Origin: Campylorhamphus procurvoides
Taxonomy: Eukaryota > Chordata > Aves > Passeriformes > Dendrocolaptidae
Assembly (NCBI GenBank): GCA_013396655.1
Contig: WBMV01001015.1
Coordinates: 1,743,521-1,807,520, forward strand
Reading direction: 5' to 3'
DNA length: 64,000 nt
The first letter of the stretch is position 1; every line of letters starts with the position of its first letter. Both the position numbers and the translations under genes were made by a program. Below the pieces are notes generated by a model. It ran no database searches. It had not been told where the DNA came from and saw only the letters and a program-made list of their open reading frames with translations. Shown here in pieces: positions 1 through 12,697 of this stretch.

Positions 1-1410
1 TGCAGTCTGAGTTCTGTTGACTCCATCTGCCATGCCACTAATGGGAGCCTGGGCAAATACCACAGAGAGTGACTACAAAGCAAAGAGGGTGAGGTGGATC
101 CCACCATGAGTGCCCACAAGGCCAGCGAGAACCATCAGCTGGGCAGGGGAGAGTTTCGTGGAGGGACAGGCGGAGCGAGCTCAGGCTTGCCTGTTTGCTG
201 GCTGCTTGGCATGGAGGTGTTCGTGTGCATGTCTGCAACTCAAACACAGCACAGACTGCCCTTTGCTGCCAGGAGACCTGAGTAAAACCTGGGGGGAGAG
301 AGGAGATGCTGTGATGGGGACTCAAATTTAGGAGAAGCTGAAAAAGGCTGAGGGTTTTGCAAGGGCACAGGGGAAGTGGAGAGAAGGTATTGAGATGGGG
401 GACATAGAAAACAGTTTCAGATCCTGTAGGGAGCCCGGCTCTCCCCAAGCAGCTGCCTTGGGGAACAGCTTGGTTGCCTTTATCCTGCACCAGAAGGCTC
501 CAGTTTCCCCCGTTCCCCCTTGATGTGGTGCACAGCACGGCAGCTGACTGTCACCATCTCTTGGAGGTTTGCACTGCTGAGGGACAGTGACTCTGTTCCT
601 CTGGGTTTTTCTGAAATGTACTTGTCCATCATGAATCTCTGCTTTGACACCTGGACCTGTCTCTTTGAGTGAAGCCATAAGACTAGGGTCAAAGGCTTTG
701 TGGTCCCTGTGGTTTTCAGTTTGGTTTTTACAAGTGTAGCTTGTATTTAAAAACAATTTAAAAGGTCCTGTGTATAACTAGCTCCATTCTCCCAAGAGAG
801 AATTGACATTCATTTCTCACTACTTCTAGAAATGTTTGGTTTTGTGAAATGTTTTTTTTTTTCCTTCACATTCAACATTTTTCTAGTATCTTCTGTTGCT
901 GAGTTAGCTTGAGGTGGGTTTTGCAGGTAAGTTCTATGTCTACACAAAGAGGAATGGCTGAAGCTTAAATGATGTGTTAATTTCCATCATGAACTTCCAG
1001 GAAGCATTTTCACACGTGCTGGTGAAAAAAACCTGCCTGGTTTGCACTAGTGGAAGGATATAAAATGGTTCTTGCAAAATATTATTTCATCTCCCTTTGT
1101 TTAGAGACTGAAAATGCAGATCTGGGCAGAAATAAAGAGGGTGTGATTCTGCACTGGACTGGATTTGTTGATCCCAGTGCAGTGAACTGTTTTGAGCAAG
1201 GACTGAAAGGCAGAATACAAAAGAGAGATGTCTGCCAGAAGAAAATTTGCATCTAGTTGTTAGTTTCAAGAAGTTAACAAGATGCTTTAGTAAGTTTTAA
1301 AAAGCTTTCAAAATGGTCCTGAAGACCATCTCCTTTTATTTGATGACAGTAGTTGTCAATAAACCTCTGGTGTGGTAATGTCAGTGTGTGTACATGTGTT
1401 TGTTTTGCAG

Positions 1411-1531
1411 CTGGAACAGCTTTAACTATCAGAAAAAAGCCACATCCCGCTCTGAGCGGTCAGGGTTTTTTGTGTGCTTACCAGGAACTGTCGTCAGAGC
1501 CCTCCCCAAAAAGGACATTTCCAGCATCAAC
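1411..1531 (+). other. Possible orphan internal exon
   Basis: A 121-bp segment is preceded by a T-rich tract ending in TTTTGCAG and followed by GTGAGT, so both splice signals are good. One frame is open throughout (40 codons plus one leading base) and begins WNSFNYQKKATSRSE. I do not recognise the peptide and found no partner exon nearby. It could be an exon of an unrecognised gene, a lncRNA exon or chance. Confidence 0.2.
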
Positions 1532-1748
1532 GTGAGTGTGAGTGAAGAGAAAGCAGAGAGTGAGTGTTCTCGTGCCTACAAAAGGCATTGTCAGGTGAAG
1601 TGGGTCACATTTTCCACACTTCTACCCTGCTCGTGTGTTCAGCCTTTGTTGCACAAACCTGGATGCACAGGTGGTGAATGCCACCCTTGTGGGTCCTGCT
1701 TGCAATCTGTGAGTGCTGGCTGGAACCAGTGTAGGAACATGAGTACAG

Positions 1749-1782
1749 AAAAAAGGAGGAAGCCCTTTGGCTTCCTTTTTTC
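1749..1782. other. Short inverted repeat
   Basis: AGGAAGCC and GGCTTCCT pair around a 4-base loop, with A-rich and T-rich arms extending the stem by G-U and A-U pairs. It is too short for a pre-miRNA and no function is claimed. Confidence 0.4.
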
Positions 1783-4495
1783 TTTAGGAAGCTTTGATGT
1801 TCACCTCAGATCCAGGTCAGCCTCATGAGACTATGTACGATATAAGACGTAATGTCTAGTTCTCTGGAACATGTAACATCCATAACAATTCTCCAGAAAG
1901 CTTTGCTGGCTTCTTGATCAGGAAGAAGACTTCAGGTTCCCAGGACTTCTCACTTCTGGAAAAATCCTGGGAATTCCTAAAGCTGGTGTGGCTGTATTTT
2001 GTGCCCTGTGTGAGCTGCATTATCACATATTGTCAGCCTGTCAGAGTTTGGATCTGTTTCCTTATGAGCAGTGAATTAAAGGCTCAGATTTCACATAAGA
2101 GCAGCTGGAGGTGCTGTGAATGTTTGCAGTCAAAACACAGCACATCATCCAGTGCTGAAGGAAGCTAAAGGGATCAGAATTAGGACGACACAGATGATAC
2201 AGCAAAGCCATGTGTTTTAGGAGCAGAAAATGTTTGTGGCCCTGCTTGCCCAGACCCCTCTCCCCTCTTTGGTGTGACTATTATTAGCACAGGGTCTGGG
2301 CAGCCCAAACTCAAATGGTGTGTGGGTCTGTTTGATTACTGCAGGGCTATTTGGCAATTTTGGGTCACTGCCCTTAAATAATCCTGCTGGAACTGGGTCT
2401 TGGAGAGCTTGAGGCTTTAGAAACTTGTGGGTCAAATTTGCTCTTGTTAAATAAACAATGAGTATTGATTAGATCATATGAGAGACCAACAGAGCACTCT
2501 TTCAAATACCGCAACTCACCAGAGTTAATTTTTATGTATTTATGTACTCAGAATCCCTTGAAATAGTCACTTTGATGAAAGACGTACTGTCTTTTACTCA
2601 TGCAGCTCTATGTAATTTATATGCATGGCCCTGTGCACACCGATAGGAGGATTTTTGAGGCTGCTTAAAGGATTTGGATGCTCACTTTGTTTGTTTTAGT
2701 TGGAGACTTGACTCCCTTAGGCAGATTTGAAAATCTCAGCTGTAATTCTTTGTTTATTTTAGTACATCAGGGCAAGACCTTTTTCCTGTTAAAATGATTT
2801 CTAAGTGCTCCTTCCTTGCTGCCGTAAAATAAAGATAAAAATGTGTTTAAGTGGAATTTTAAGAAGCATTTTTTTTCTAGACATATTAGTTTATTTTACT
2901 CATTTGCTGTTTTGTTTACTGAGAAAGCTCTTAAGTCACAGTCTGTCTATATTTTGTACTGAGTAGAGTAGCAAGGAGATTATCAGGACCAAACCTAAAT
3001 ATTTATGAAGGCCTTTTGTTATGACTATTCCTACAGCTTAAATGTCCTGGGAAGGTTTTCCTGTCTTAAATCTCTTAGCAGTACAGTTACGTATGGCCTC
3101 AAATGTATGTCAGGAGAACACCACACGGCCCTGCCAAGAGCAACACCGGCACACACACAAGGTGTTGGTTTGCAGCGGTGGGAAAAAAGCGAGGAGTGAA
3201 ATCCATAAACAGAGCTGAGTAGGTGAAAGGCTGCAGGGCCACGGGTGCTCTCTCTGTTTACATGTGTCCCAAGCGGGAAGCTCTTATGTTGCACAGGCAG
3301 CCTTGTCCGGGCAGGAAGAGGAAAGCACAGCCCATCTCATTGCTGCTTCCCAAGGCCACTTGTTGCGCCACTCTCCATATCTGACAAGGTGCTGCTGGAA
3401 GTTTGGCTGCAGCCGTGGGTGTTCCATCCCAGTGCTCTCCCAGCTGCTCTGCTGCAAGTAAACCATTAGCCCCCAGCCTGGGGGAAGCCCCTGTGAGCAG
3501 TGGAAGCAGCCCTGGTCAGGTGGACACCAGACTCCTTGCACTTTAGCAGGGCTACCCAGCGCAGTTCTGGGCTTCACAGGGTCAGCATTGGCTTTCTGAG
3601 CTGTCTGGGTGATGGAGAATGTGAGCTGATGTGTTACGGTGTGCTGGAGCAAGCCCAGGTGTGGGGAAAACAAGCCTATCCTCAGACCTGACTTGGATCT
3701 TGTCACTCTTTTGGGTTTGACTTCTGGTTTAGGGTAACATTTTCCTGTTTCACTCCCACCAAGGAGAGGATTTCCTTGGGAGTAACATGCTGAAATAAAC
3801 AGAACTTGGGAATTTCTTATTCTCAGAGTGAGCAAGGGACTTGCTGTGCTTTAGGCACATACCAAGGAAGATGCTGAAAAATTTTAGACCGGTTTTTAAA
3901 CATTACTTTGCATTACTTGTGCATGCTGAAATGCCATGGACCTCAAATTTTGTTTTGCTTGCAAGTGCTGGAAATGGTGCAGGTGTTTTGTTAAGGAAAA
4001 TACTCACTTTTCCCCAGCAGTTTACCAAAGCTGCTTTCTCCTCCCATTTCCCCACAGGCATCAGCAACGAGAGACAGCAGGTCAGACTCCCAGCCCTGGA
4101 AGGACCACATGCCCCACAGCTGTCCCTGTGACCAAAAGAGCTCAGTACTCCCATGGAACAGCACCACATTCTCCTGCACCCCTTTTTGGTTTCTTAATTG
4201 AAGCCAGGCATGTGGCTCTGGTGACGCTCAGGAGAGGAGCCTGTGGCTGTCCTGGATGTCTGTGGTCCCTGCTGTGGGTGTGAGCAGGGCAGGGTTGCAC
4301 TGCCAGGCTGAGGACATGCCCCCTTTGCACACTCACAGACAGGCTCTGGTTTGACTCTGGTTGAACAGGAATGGCCACGGAGCAGCCTGGAGGCATCAGT
4401 CCCTTCCCCTTCTGTGCCTACTGCAAGAGCAGCCCAGCATTCTGCCAGAGGCATGGAGAGGGTCCAGCAGCTCCACTTCAGGTGGGAGAACCCTG

Positions 4496-4630
4496 AGGTT
4501 AGCTCAGCTGGCCAGGGCATGGTGCCAATAATGCTGAGATTGAGTGTTTGATCCCCGTAGGGCCCTTCACTTAGGAGTTGGACTTAGTGGTCCTTGTGGG
4601 TCCCTTCCAACTCAGAATAATCTGCTGTGG
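4496..4630 (+). mobile_element. tRNA(Ile)-derived SINE with CR1-type tail (TguSINE1-like)
   Basis: The head matches a tRNA-Ile gene. It has an A-box-like TAGCTCAGCTGG at 4500-4511, 'gcatggtgccaataatgctg' in the anticodon-arm region, and a B-box-like TGTTTGATCCC around 4546-4556. The tail (about 4565-4620) is CR1-type: the segment around GAGTTGGACTTAGTGGTCC is followed by GGGTCCCTTCCAACTCAGAAT. This head-plus-tail arrangement is that of TguSINE1, a SINE family described from zebra finch. Mutations in the B box and the head make it an old, inactive copy rather than a tRNA gene. Confidence 0.85.
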
Positions 4631-7499
4631 GCTGAAAGCACCTACAGCACATGCAGGGACAAACAGCTCATGGCTGCATCTGTTACCCTTCAGGAGCACT
4701 GGCAGGCATGGTTACTCATCTGTAACTCATGACAGCTCTGGAGAGGCCTGAGGGATGCTGAGGAACACACCTAGTGGCAATAGCTGGGTGTGCAAGCTGC
4801 ACATTGTGCCCGGGGGGGGGATAAATTGCCTGCAGGACAGGAGCCATGGGTGGGCACCGACCCATTGCCTGCACAGGGACCTGCAGTGCCCTGGGAGGGG
4901 AGGCAGATGGTCACCCAGAGACTCCAAAGGGCCTGAAGAACAACAGGACCCCAGACCAAATATCACCACTGGACCAAGCGGTGTGTGCAAGGCACATAAC
5001 AGTGACTGTATGGGAGTGGTGTGTGCAGGGAGTCCAGGGGGCACCTGTCAACCCACTGGAGGCACTCACTGCAAAGGGCTTCAGCTTCAGCAGTCAAAGG
5101 TGGGGGTGGTGTGAGTGAGACTCCCAGAGCAGCTCCTGAATGGTCAGACAGGAGAGTTTCCTTAACAGTGAGACAGGAAAACCACCATGTCACCTTCTTC
5201 CTTTGCTGTTTCTCTGTGGGCACAGGACAGGCTGTGAACCACAGCAAAAGGGCCTTTTGGAAATTTGTTGTGAAACCCCATAATCACTGATTTTAAAACA
5301 TCTGAGAGAAGTTGGAATCATTTAACAGGCTTGTCTCTGCTCATCTTTTCCTGCCAGTTATAGACAGCATAGACACTTTATGTGAATTACAGACTAGGTA
5401 CAAGCCAAACACTGTGCTCCCATCTGGAGCATGACAGTTCTGCTCTTTGCTTTTATCAGTTTGCTCAACTGGGCAAGAGAGCCTAGAGCAGAAACTGAAT
5501 TTCTTTGAAAAAAATTAACAATCTACTTAATGCTGAAACAATGGCTTCTGACTCTCTCTCAGGGCCTTCAGCTGGTTTGAATGAGCTTATTCCAGACCAG
5601 GCTGCTTTATATGTCATGGTGTATATCCTCAGCTTCACCCTTCCATTGTGCACCTTACCTGAAACCCTGCTCCTGGGACTTGCAGTCCTTCGTTTGGAAT
5701 TAAAAATGAAACAAATCACCTTAGATATCATTGGTCAGCATGAAGTTGGGAATTGTACTGGGTAAAGAAATAATTGATTTATTGAATGTCATGAGGACAT
5801 GCCACAGAAATGTCCCTGTGTAAAACAGGTACAGACAGGGAGCTTGCAATACAACATGTTTTAAGGTGACATTGCTACAGTATGAGATGAACCCCCAGAA
5901 GAGTCTGAAGGGATGACGTCAGTCTGAGTTTGGTGGATTGTAAGTAGTCACTCAAAAGGCAAAAGAAGCTCACAGAGAAAAGAAAATGTGATCATACGGG
6001 AACAGGCAGGTGCAGCGATCCCAGTTGCCCCCTCTCCATGCCCAGAGCATTAAGCCAACAAAGGGGCTCAGTCCATGGCCCAGGGAGCCTGCACCAGCTA
6101 CTGGGAAACCCAGTGCTGCTGGAGGGGAAGGTGCCATAATGAACTGTGGGAAGCATGACAGAGTACAGCAGTGGCACCACCTCCCCTCTCTCCTCTCCCT
6201 GCTGTCCATGTCACATCTGGCTGGTGGGTGTGGAGGATGCTGGTGCCTGGGTGGCCGGGCTGCTTGGCCTCAGTGAGGGCATGTTAGGGTACTTGGCATG
6301 TGAGATGGAGGTGCCTCCTGCGAAACTTCCCTGCCTCTGACGTCCTCCTGGGTTTTGGCGAGGGGCAGGGCTTAGTTCCTGCTCGATTTGCACCCAACAT
6401 AACTGGTCTGCTGGTTTGATGTCACAGAAACCCTTGGCTCTGAGCTGCAGTGGGTGGCAACCTCATGTTTGCTAGTGACTGCTTGTGCCAGGAGCAGCTC
6501 TGTGTGGCTGTGCAGGGCTGGTGCCCAGAGCCACAGCCCTACGTGCTGCATCCAGGTGAGTGGCACCAGCAGGTCAAGTCCTGAGGTCTGGAGCCAGACC
6601 TCTGTGCGCACAGTGGGCTGCAAGGCCACTGCTGGGCTTTATGTGCCTGCTCTTTTGTTGCCAGGCTGCAGGTGACTCCTCTGGTCTTGACTGGCTGGGA
6701 GCCTTGTTTGAGAGGGCTGAACCCCACAGGAATGCCCGAGCAGGTGGATCCTTCAAGGCGCTATGCTCGCTGGACAGCAGCTGCAGCAGCCCACAGAGGT
6801 GGGTGTGTGCCCTGGGCACAGCGGGCTGGGGCTGCGGGCTGCCTGCCATCATTGCAAAGAGGATGCAGCCCTCCGGCAGCACCGGCAGTAGGAGAGGCCC
6901 TACTCAGGGAGACTGCAAACCGGATTTGGCAGAAGCAGAAGCACAGCATGCTAAACACACTAAGCTAAACCAGCTTGGCTCTGTGGATTGTTTTTATTTT
7001 TCACAAGCCACCAAACAAAACACTGCTTTGGAGGCTGAGCTGAAGCTGGAAATCCTCTTCTGGTCTTGCCTTTCCCCTGCCTGTGGCAGCCCAGGCACTC
7101 CGGGCTTGTCCATCCTTCTTGCAGGATCCCACACGGCCTCTGTAGCTGTTGCAGCAGCACCACGGAAAAATGCACTGTGTCTCCACAGGACTGGGCTCGG
7201 AGGTCCCAAGGGATGGATGAAGGGCTGAGACTGCCAGGGGAGCAGCAGCTGAGCCAGTGCACCCAGCCTGGCTCCCTGGAGCCTGAGGGGCTCTCCCTGT
7301 GGGGCTGCCCATGCAGTGGGGACTCCCCAAAGCCAACTGGAGGGTGTTTTAAAGGCAAAGAGGGATTCCAAAGCGTTTCCTGGTCTTTCTCTAGCTAGTG
7401 GGGGAAAAAAAAGAATACCCTGGAAATCTATTCTGGCCTTGTACGCGTCTCAAGTGGAAAATTTCAGCTGGCCTGGTTTCTGCTGGCGGGGTTACGGGA
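4631..7499. other. Anonymous intergenic sequence
   Basis: Moderately GC-rich, with many short overlapping open frames on both strands and no recognisable domain. I see no splice-consistent exon set and no identifiable repeat family. Confidence 0.5.
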
Positions 7500-8700
7500 G
7501 GTGAGGCTCAGCTGCCCTGCCCTGCAGCAGGAACCCTGAACCCGGGGCAGTGCGGCGGGCGATGCAGCAGCAGCCCTGCCCCTGCTACACCTCCCCGTCC
7601 CCGGCTGCGCCGCTGCTGTGCGCTCTGTCCGTCCTGCAGCCACTGCCCGCGGTGCGCACCATGGAGCGGGGGGAGCAGCAGCAATGTTGGCTGCGGGGCC
7701 AGTTCCTGTCCTGCAGGAGCAGCGTGTCACCAGCCTTGCTGCCTCTCAGCTCACCTCGGGCCAGCACTGCGGGCAGGGCAGCTGGAGGCGCCTCTGCTCC
7801 TCCGCCTCTCCCAGCACTGCCGGCGTCCAGGGACACGTGCTTGAGGACTGAGAGCGGGCTGCTGGGGCCTTTGGAAAATAGGAGTAATTTGTTGAAATGG
7901 AAACTTTTAATGGCAACGCTCGTGTGTATGTGTGTGGAGAGAGCAACTCCCCTGGTCCTATGACCCGAAGTCTGTCTCCCACCTCTGCCCTCCAGCTGGC
8001 ATTAGCACGGATAGGTCAGTTCCCATCCTCGTATGGATCAGGAAGGTTTTGAATCCTCAGCAAAACGAGGAATGGCTTTTCCAGCCGGTCCTGCTCCTGT
8101 CCCCTGCTCGCTCAGCTGCAGCCCCGGGGCCAGCAGCCCTCGGCCAGGGCGGTGGCACAGCTCACACTGGAAGGAGATCTGTGATCCGGTGTCCCAGGAC
8201 CGCAGGAATTCTGTGGGAAAGAGGCCTCGGGAGGCCTCCGGTCCAGCAGTAAGGTCAGACAGAGCTGCGCAGGGTTTGACCCCGTGGGGGACGGCAGAGC
8301 CTGCAGGAAAGGATCCCGACGGGCTGTCTGGGCAGCCGCTGGCAGCGCCCCGCGCGTCCAGGCGGCTTTCCCCGCCGGCATTTCCAGGGGCATTTAAGGA
8401 GCTTGCTGAGCCGTGACGTGGCGGGTCGGGCCGTGTCCCTTCGGGCCGTGACACTGCAGCAGGATTGGGATGGATGGATGGGGCGGGGAGCGGGGCAGGG
8501 CTTCCCCCGGGCGCTGGAGCTCCCTGCTGGCCGCAGGGGCTGCTTCCCAGCAGCGCAACCCACAGCGGCTCCAGCGCTATCCCTGTTATTCCAAAGGGGA
8601 GGTACCGGGAGGAGGGTGCCAGTGTCCACCCCGCTCCGCCTTCCCCGAAGTGGCTGCAGCAAGTGAGGGACCCCTCACAGTCCCCCTCTGCTGCAGCAGG
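7500..8700. promoter_or_regulatory. CpG-rich patch of unknown role
   Basis: The stretch is clearly richer in G+C and in CpG than its surroundings; 7545-7680 and 8330-8520 are particularly CpG-dense. Long overlapping open frames on both strands are what GC-rich DNA with few stop codons produces, so I do not call them genes. It could be a CpG-island promoter of a nearby or noncoding transcript, or simply GC-rich repeat-derived DNA. I see no TATA box or paired exon. Confidence 0.35.
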
Positions 8701-10008
8701 GATTGACACTCGAAAGGTGTCAAACTCGTGACACAAAGAGCTGAGTAGTTTTCTTAATGGTATGAAGGGTCATGGTCAGAGGCTGTGTGAGCAAAATATA
8801 CAACCAGGATCTAAAATTATGCAGGTAACTCACTAAATCAAATTCGTGGGCCTGAGTTTTCCCTTCCATTTTTGACTGATAGCAAGTAGTTGCCCTATAT
8901 TCACATCATACAGTAGGACATGCACTGGTACATGCTGCACATGTGACAGTGTGGCCTGTGCTACTGCCCAGGGCAGCATTTCAATCAGAGAATATATTCA
9001 ACAGAATTTATGAGAAGCAATAAGTCAGATTGAAGGCAGGGGGAACCAGCGCCTGCTGCCACATCCCGACTCAGGCTGACAAGTGCAATTAGCTTTGTCC
9101 TGTAATCCAACAGGGTAATCCTATTAATGCCCCTAATTCGGCTCAGACTGGGCAGTTGCAAAATGTAAAGTGAGAGAAAGCTTGTCACTCCAGGCATAAC
9201 AGAGCTGTAATAGGACAGATCCCCACTGTTCCCACCCCTGTAGAGTGGACAGGCTCTTATGGAATAGTCCTGGATTAGACACCTTCACCTGACTTGCCTG
9301 GGCAGCTCCAGTGACAGACACCCTCACTCCTCTTGGCAGCAGATCCTGTCAGGCACAGGCTGCTGGCAGTAATGGATTATGCTTTTCCTTAAACCCCAGG
9401 GCAAGTACTTGACACACACAACTCATGCATTAAAGCAATAAAGAGTAGTAAAACTCTTGTGAAGTACATGCCACTACTTACTCAAAATTTTAATAAAGGG
9501 AGGAAATAAGAGCTCAGTCAGCACAGTGCTTCCAGCACAAGGGAAAATTAAAAGTACATGGTGTGTGATGTCGCATACCTTTCTGCAGCACACATGGCAG
9601 TCACAGAAATTTTCTGCTTCAGTTATGAGGCCAGTTAAACCACCTTTGGTACATACCCTGTTTCTTCTCCTGGCTCCTTGCAGCATTCAGCTGGCACAGC
9701 CAGCACCTGTAGTGGGGAGAACACCACAGAGTCCCGCCCTGGGGCACCCCTGGCAGCCTTGTTGACATCCAGGATGCTCTGTGGGGTTTGCGTTTGCTTT
9801 CCAGCTGTGGTCCAAAGCCTTGGCAAAACCCAGAGAGCATCCCCTCCTCTCCACAGGAAACTCAAGTCCCTGGTCAGCAAGATCAAGCTGGACCAGAGCC
9901 AGGGCAGCTACCCAGTTATCAAGGATTAAAAAATTTCCCCCCACCCCAACCAAGATAAGTTTGCTGTTTTGTTTGTTTTTAAAAGCTGAAATATATTAGA
10001 AAACAACT
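8701..10008. other. Anonymous intergenic sequence up to the assembly gap
   Basis: No recognisable gene. Both strands around 9630-9950 carry open frames of 70-90 codons, but their peptides match nothing I know and no splice structure supports either. Confidence 0.5.
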
Positions 10009-10253
10009 NNNNNNNNNNNNNNNNNNNNNNNNNNNNNNNNNNNNNNNNNNNNNNNNNNNNNNNNNNNNNNNNNNNNNNNNNNNNNNNNNNNNNNNNNNNN
10101 NNNNNNNNNNNNNNNNNNNNNNNNNNNNNNNNNNNNNNNNNNNNNNNNNNNNNNNNNNNNNNNNNNNNNNNNNNNNNNNNNNNNNNNNNNNNNNNNNNNN
10201 NNNNNNNNNNNNNNNNNNNNNNNNNNNNNNNNNNNNNNNNNNNNNNNNNNNNN
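10009..10253. other. Assembly gap (245 N)
   Basis: A run of undetermined bases just beyond the probable 3' end of AZIN1. Any distal polyadenylation site or a small repeat could be hidden in it. Conceptual proteins reading through it are artefacts. Confidence 0.99.
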
Positions 10254-10689
10254 CATGGGAAGTGCCAACACCTTCAGTGGTGGATCCAGGGCACCCCACT
10301 TTATTCTGATCCACATGCAAGCCAGCTGTGCAGCTGCTCAGGCACAAAACCAAAAGCTGGTTGCTCCTGAGGAGTAACTGGCCACCACCAGTACCACGGC
10401 CATGTCTGGGGCCACAGCCCTGGCTCTTCCTTGGGAAAGAGGATGCAGGCTGAAGGGCAGTGTGAGGGAAGCCGCCAGGCGGCTGGGGCTGTGACAGCAT
10501 CAGACACCCCAGCTCCTGCCTTGGCAAACAGGGGGGCTGCAGCTGCCTAGGGAGCATTACAGAGCTGTATTAACTCCAAGTACTACACAAATCACCCTGC
10601 TTTCCTATTTTGTTAAAATTCTGAACTGCAGTTGCGATACAAACAGTAGCACTTAGCAAATCAAACTGAAACACATACTGTGTTCAGAC

Positions 10690-12585
10690 TCCAGGTTGGC
10701 TTTAATGGCAGACTGTCTTCAAGTACAGCAAGTATTTCTGCTCTGACCACATCATTTGTAAAGAAATTTTTTTCAACTGATCTGTAAGTTAACATAAGAT
10801 AACTCTCCTTAAGACTACATGAGAGAATTCTGTTGAATAATCTCCTCTTAGGCAACTGTAATTTGAGTTTAGTCAAAAACCAGGCAGCTGTCTGTCTTGT
10901 CTAGAGAAAAACCTCAACAGGTAGACTGCAGTACATACCACTTCTTGACACACAGGGAGAGTTAGTAACCTCAGGTTAAAAACAGAAAACCAAAACCAAA
11001 CCAAAACACAGGTTTCCCACTATGATTATTTACTCACTTTGCTATTGCCACATTTAATTACAGCAATAAATATTTCTTAGATTGCATCTTCAAAACATAA
11101 GCAATTTTGTAACCTTTTAGCTGGCCTGTAAAACTGTTCTCACAAGTCCAAATTTACTTGAAAGTAAATTCTCAAAGGTCATAAAGTCTTATAAATATCT
11201 TTGCTTTACAGAGACAGCGGTTAAAGTTTCCTACCAACTGGCACTTAAGAAAAATACACTTGCAACCCAAGGGTAGAATTTTTTCCTCCAACTAAAGGGT
11301 TTTAAAAAGTCTGACTGCAGGATCCAGACCTCAGTGCATCATTTGTGACACTCGTTCCCCTCCTCCCCCATTTTCAAGAAGGGACAGCTAAAATGAGAAA
11401 GTAAGAAAATGACCTTGAAGAAATTAAAAGGCTCCAGTAACATAAGAAATTCTCCAACCATTTCCAGCAGTTCATTACTCAATGCAGTTGGCACATGTAC
11501 TTGCAGCAGTCTGTTTCACCTTTACATTGTGGATATATCAAAATGAAATCCAGTGCAAGAAAGCATTGAGGTTTCTGAAGACTTGTGCAACCCTTCCCCT
11601 AGGAGTCAGCACTATATAGAGCTAGCTGAAGTTGAAAGTTTAGATTTTTCAAATAAACACCATTAAAAAAAAGAGCCAAAGGTTCTGTGACAACGTGCAG
11701 AGTTGGACTAACCCATGCTGCCTCAGGGCACTGCATGCACACGAGCTAAGAGACTAAACCTCTTCTGTGCACACCCATGCCTAGTGCAGGTTTGTTGTTA
11801 AAAAACTGAATCTAAGGTCATGCTCTAAAAACACACCACAAATTGCCTTTAGCCTTCCAGGAACTTACACAACTTTCACTTCATACAGATTGATAAATCT
11901 TAATTTTTACTGTTTAACACAAAGCTGAACCTAGAGAAAAGAAGGCTTCTCAAAGCAACCATGTAATACATCTATTTTATAGCTACCTGCCTAGTCCCTC
12001 CCAAAGTTAGCCTGAAAAACAGTAAAATCTACACAGTTTTATTGCAATCATACAAGGGATACATCAAGGGTCAAATACAACAAATACTATGATGCAATTT
12101 TACATTTATTAAACTACAGTTCAAAGCACAAATTTACACATTCTAAATACACTAGAACATCTAATGAAGTCACACTGGTCTCCCACTGACATTTGATATA
12201 TCTGGGCGAAAGACAATAACTTTACAAGACTTTTCTAACAGGAATCCTTAGTATAAAAACTGTGTACTTGTATGTAAACTGTTGAAGAACCCAAGTGATG
12301 GGTTTCCATCTCCACTAAGTCATCCATTTTGTTGCATATTTAACGCTCAGGGGTTGAATGAACTTGATTTTAAATTTGGATGCCATTATCTAACCCTCCC
12401 ACCACCCCCACACTGAATTGTAGCTGTAGCTTGTTTTGCCTGGTCCCCATTAGCTATTACTATTTTTTCAAGTTTTGAAAAGAATGAATTGAATTCAAGA
12501 TTGTTCCATTTCTTCCACACTGGAATGTTGACCAGACAAACTACAGACTTGCAACTGCAGGTCTAAATGAAGCGTTAATGCCTGT
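10690..12585 (-). other. AZIN1: AZIN1 3' UTR (distal end uncertain)
   Basis: A+T-rich sequence follows the stop codon without any competing gene. Polyadenylation signals on the minus strand are AATAAA at 12105-12110 and 12038-12043 (about 480 and 545 nt after the stop), ATTAAA at 11053-11058 and 10701-10706, and AATAAA at 10300-10305. Mammalian AZIN1 has a long 3' UTR of about 2 kb, so a distal site near 10690 or 10280 is likely, with the two proximal signals as alternatives. The more GC-rich character below 10560 is why I place the end near 10690. Confidence 0.55.
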
Positions 12586-12697
12586 TTAAGCTGCAGTGGA
12601 AAAGCGGTCTTCTGGGCCCAGCTGAATGCAAGAAGGCACAAAGAAGAAGTTCTTCATCAATGTGTCTGAAGCAATTCCAGCATCTTGCATTTCATCC
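12586..12697 (-). CDS. AZIN1: AZIN1 terminal coding exon
   Basis: Acceptor CTGCAG ends at 12698. The exon completes the split codon W414 and encodes residues 415-450, from [11 protein letters not shown] to FSTAA, with TAA at 12586-12588. The human protein has Tyr where this one has Asp415, directly after the conserved SDW. Confidence 0.95.

Larger units (their letters stand above)
1..4495. other. Intergenic sequence, left flank
   Basis: No recognisable gene. Open frames are short, overlap on both strands and lack homology that I can recognise. One exon-like segment (1411-1531) and one short inverted repeat (1749-1782) are listed separately. The stretch lies beyond the 3' end of AZIN1. In mammals the next gene on that side is KLF10, but I see no C2H2 zinc-finger exon here. 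Confidence 0.6.

Noticed and set aside
1749..1782. Pre-miRNA hairpin
   Set aside because: The stem is only about 16 bp including G-U pairs, too short for a Drosha/Dicer substrate.
4500..4562. A tRNA-Ile gene
   Set aside because: The A and B boxes are mutated and the block continues into a CR1-type tail, so it is a SINE and not a functional tRNA.
6560..7228. 222-codon plus-strand open frame
   Set aside because: Overlapped by open frames on the other strand, low-complexity composition, no splice or family support.
8038..8736. 232-codon minus-strand open frame
   Set aside because: GC-rich DNA has few stop codons. Other frames on both strands are also open here and the peptide has no recognisable domain.
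9979..10557. 192-codon minus-strand frame next to the gap
   Set aside because: Most of its length is undetermined bases.
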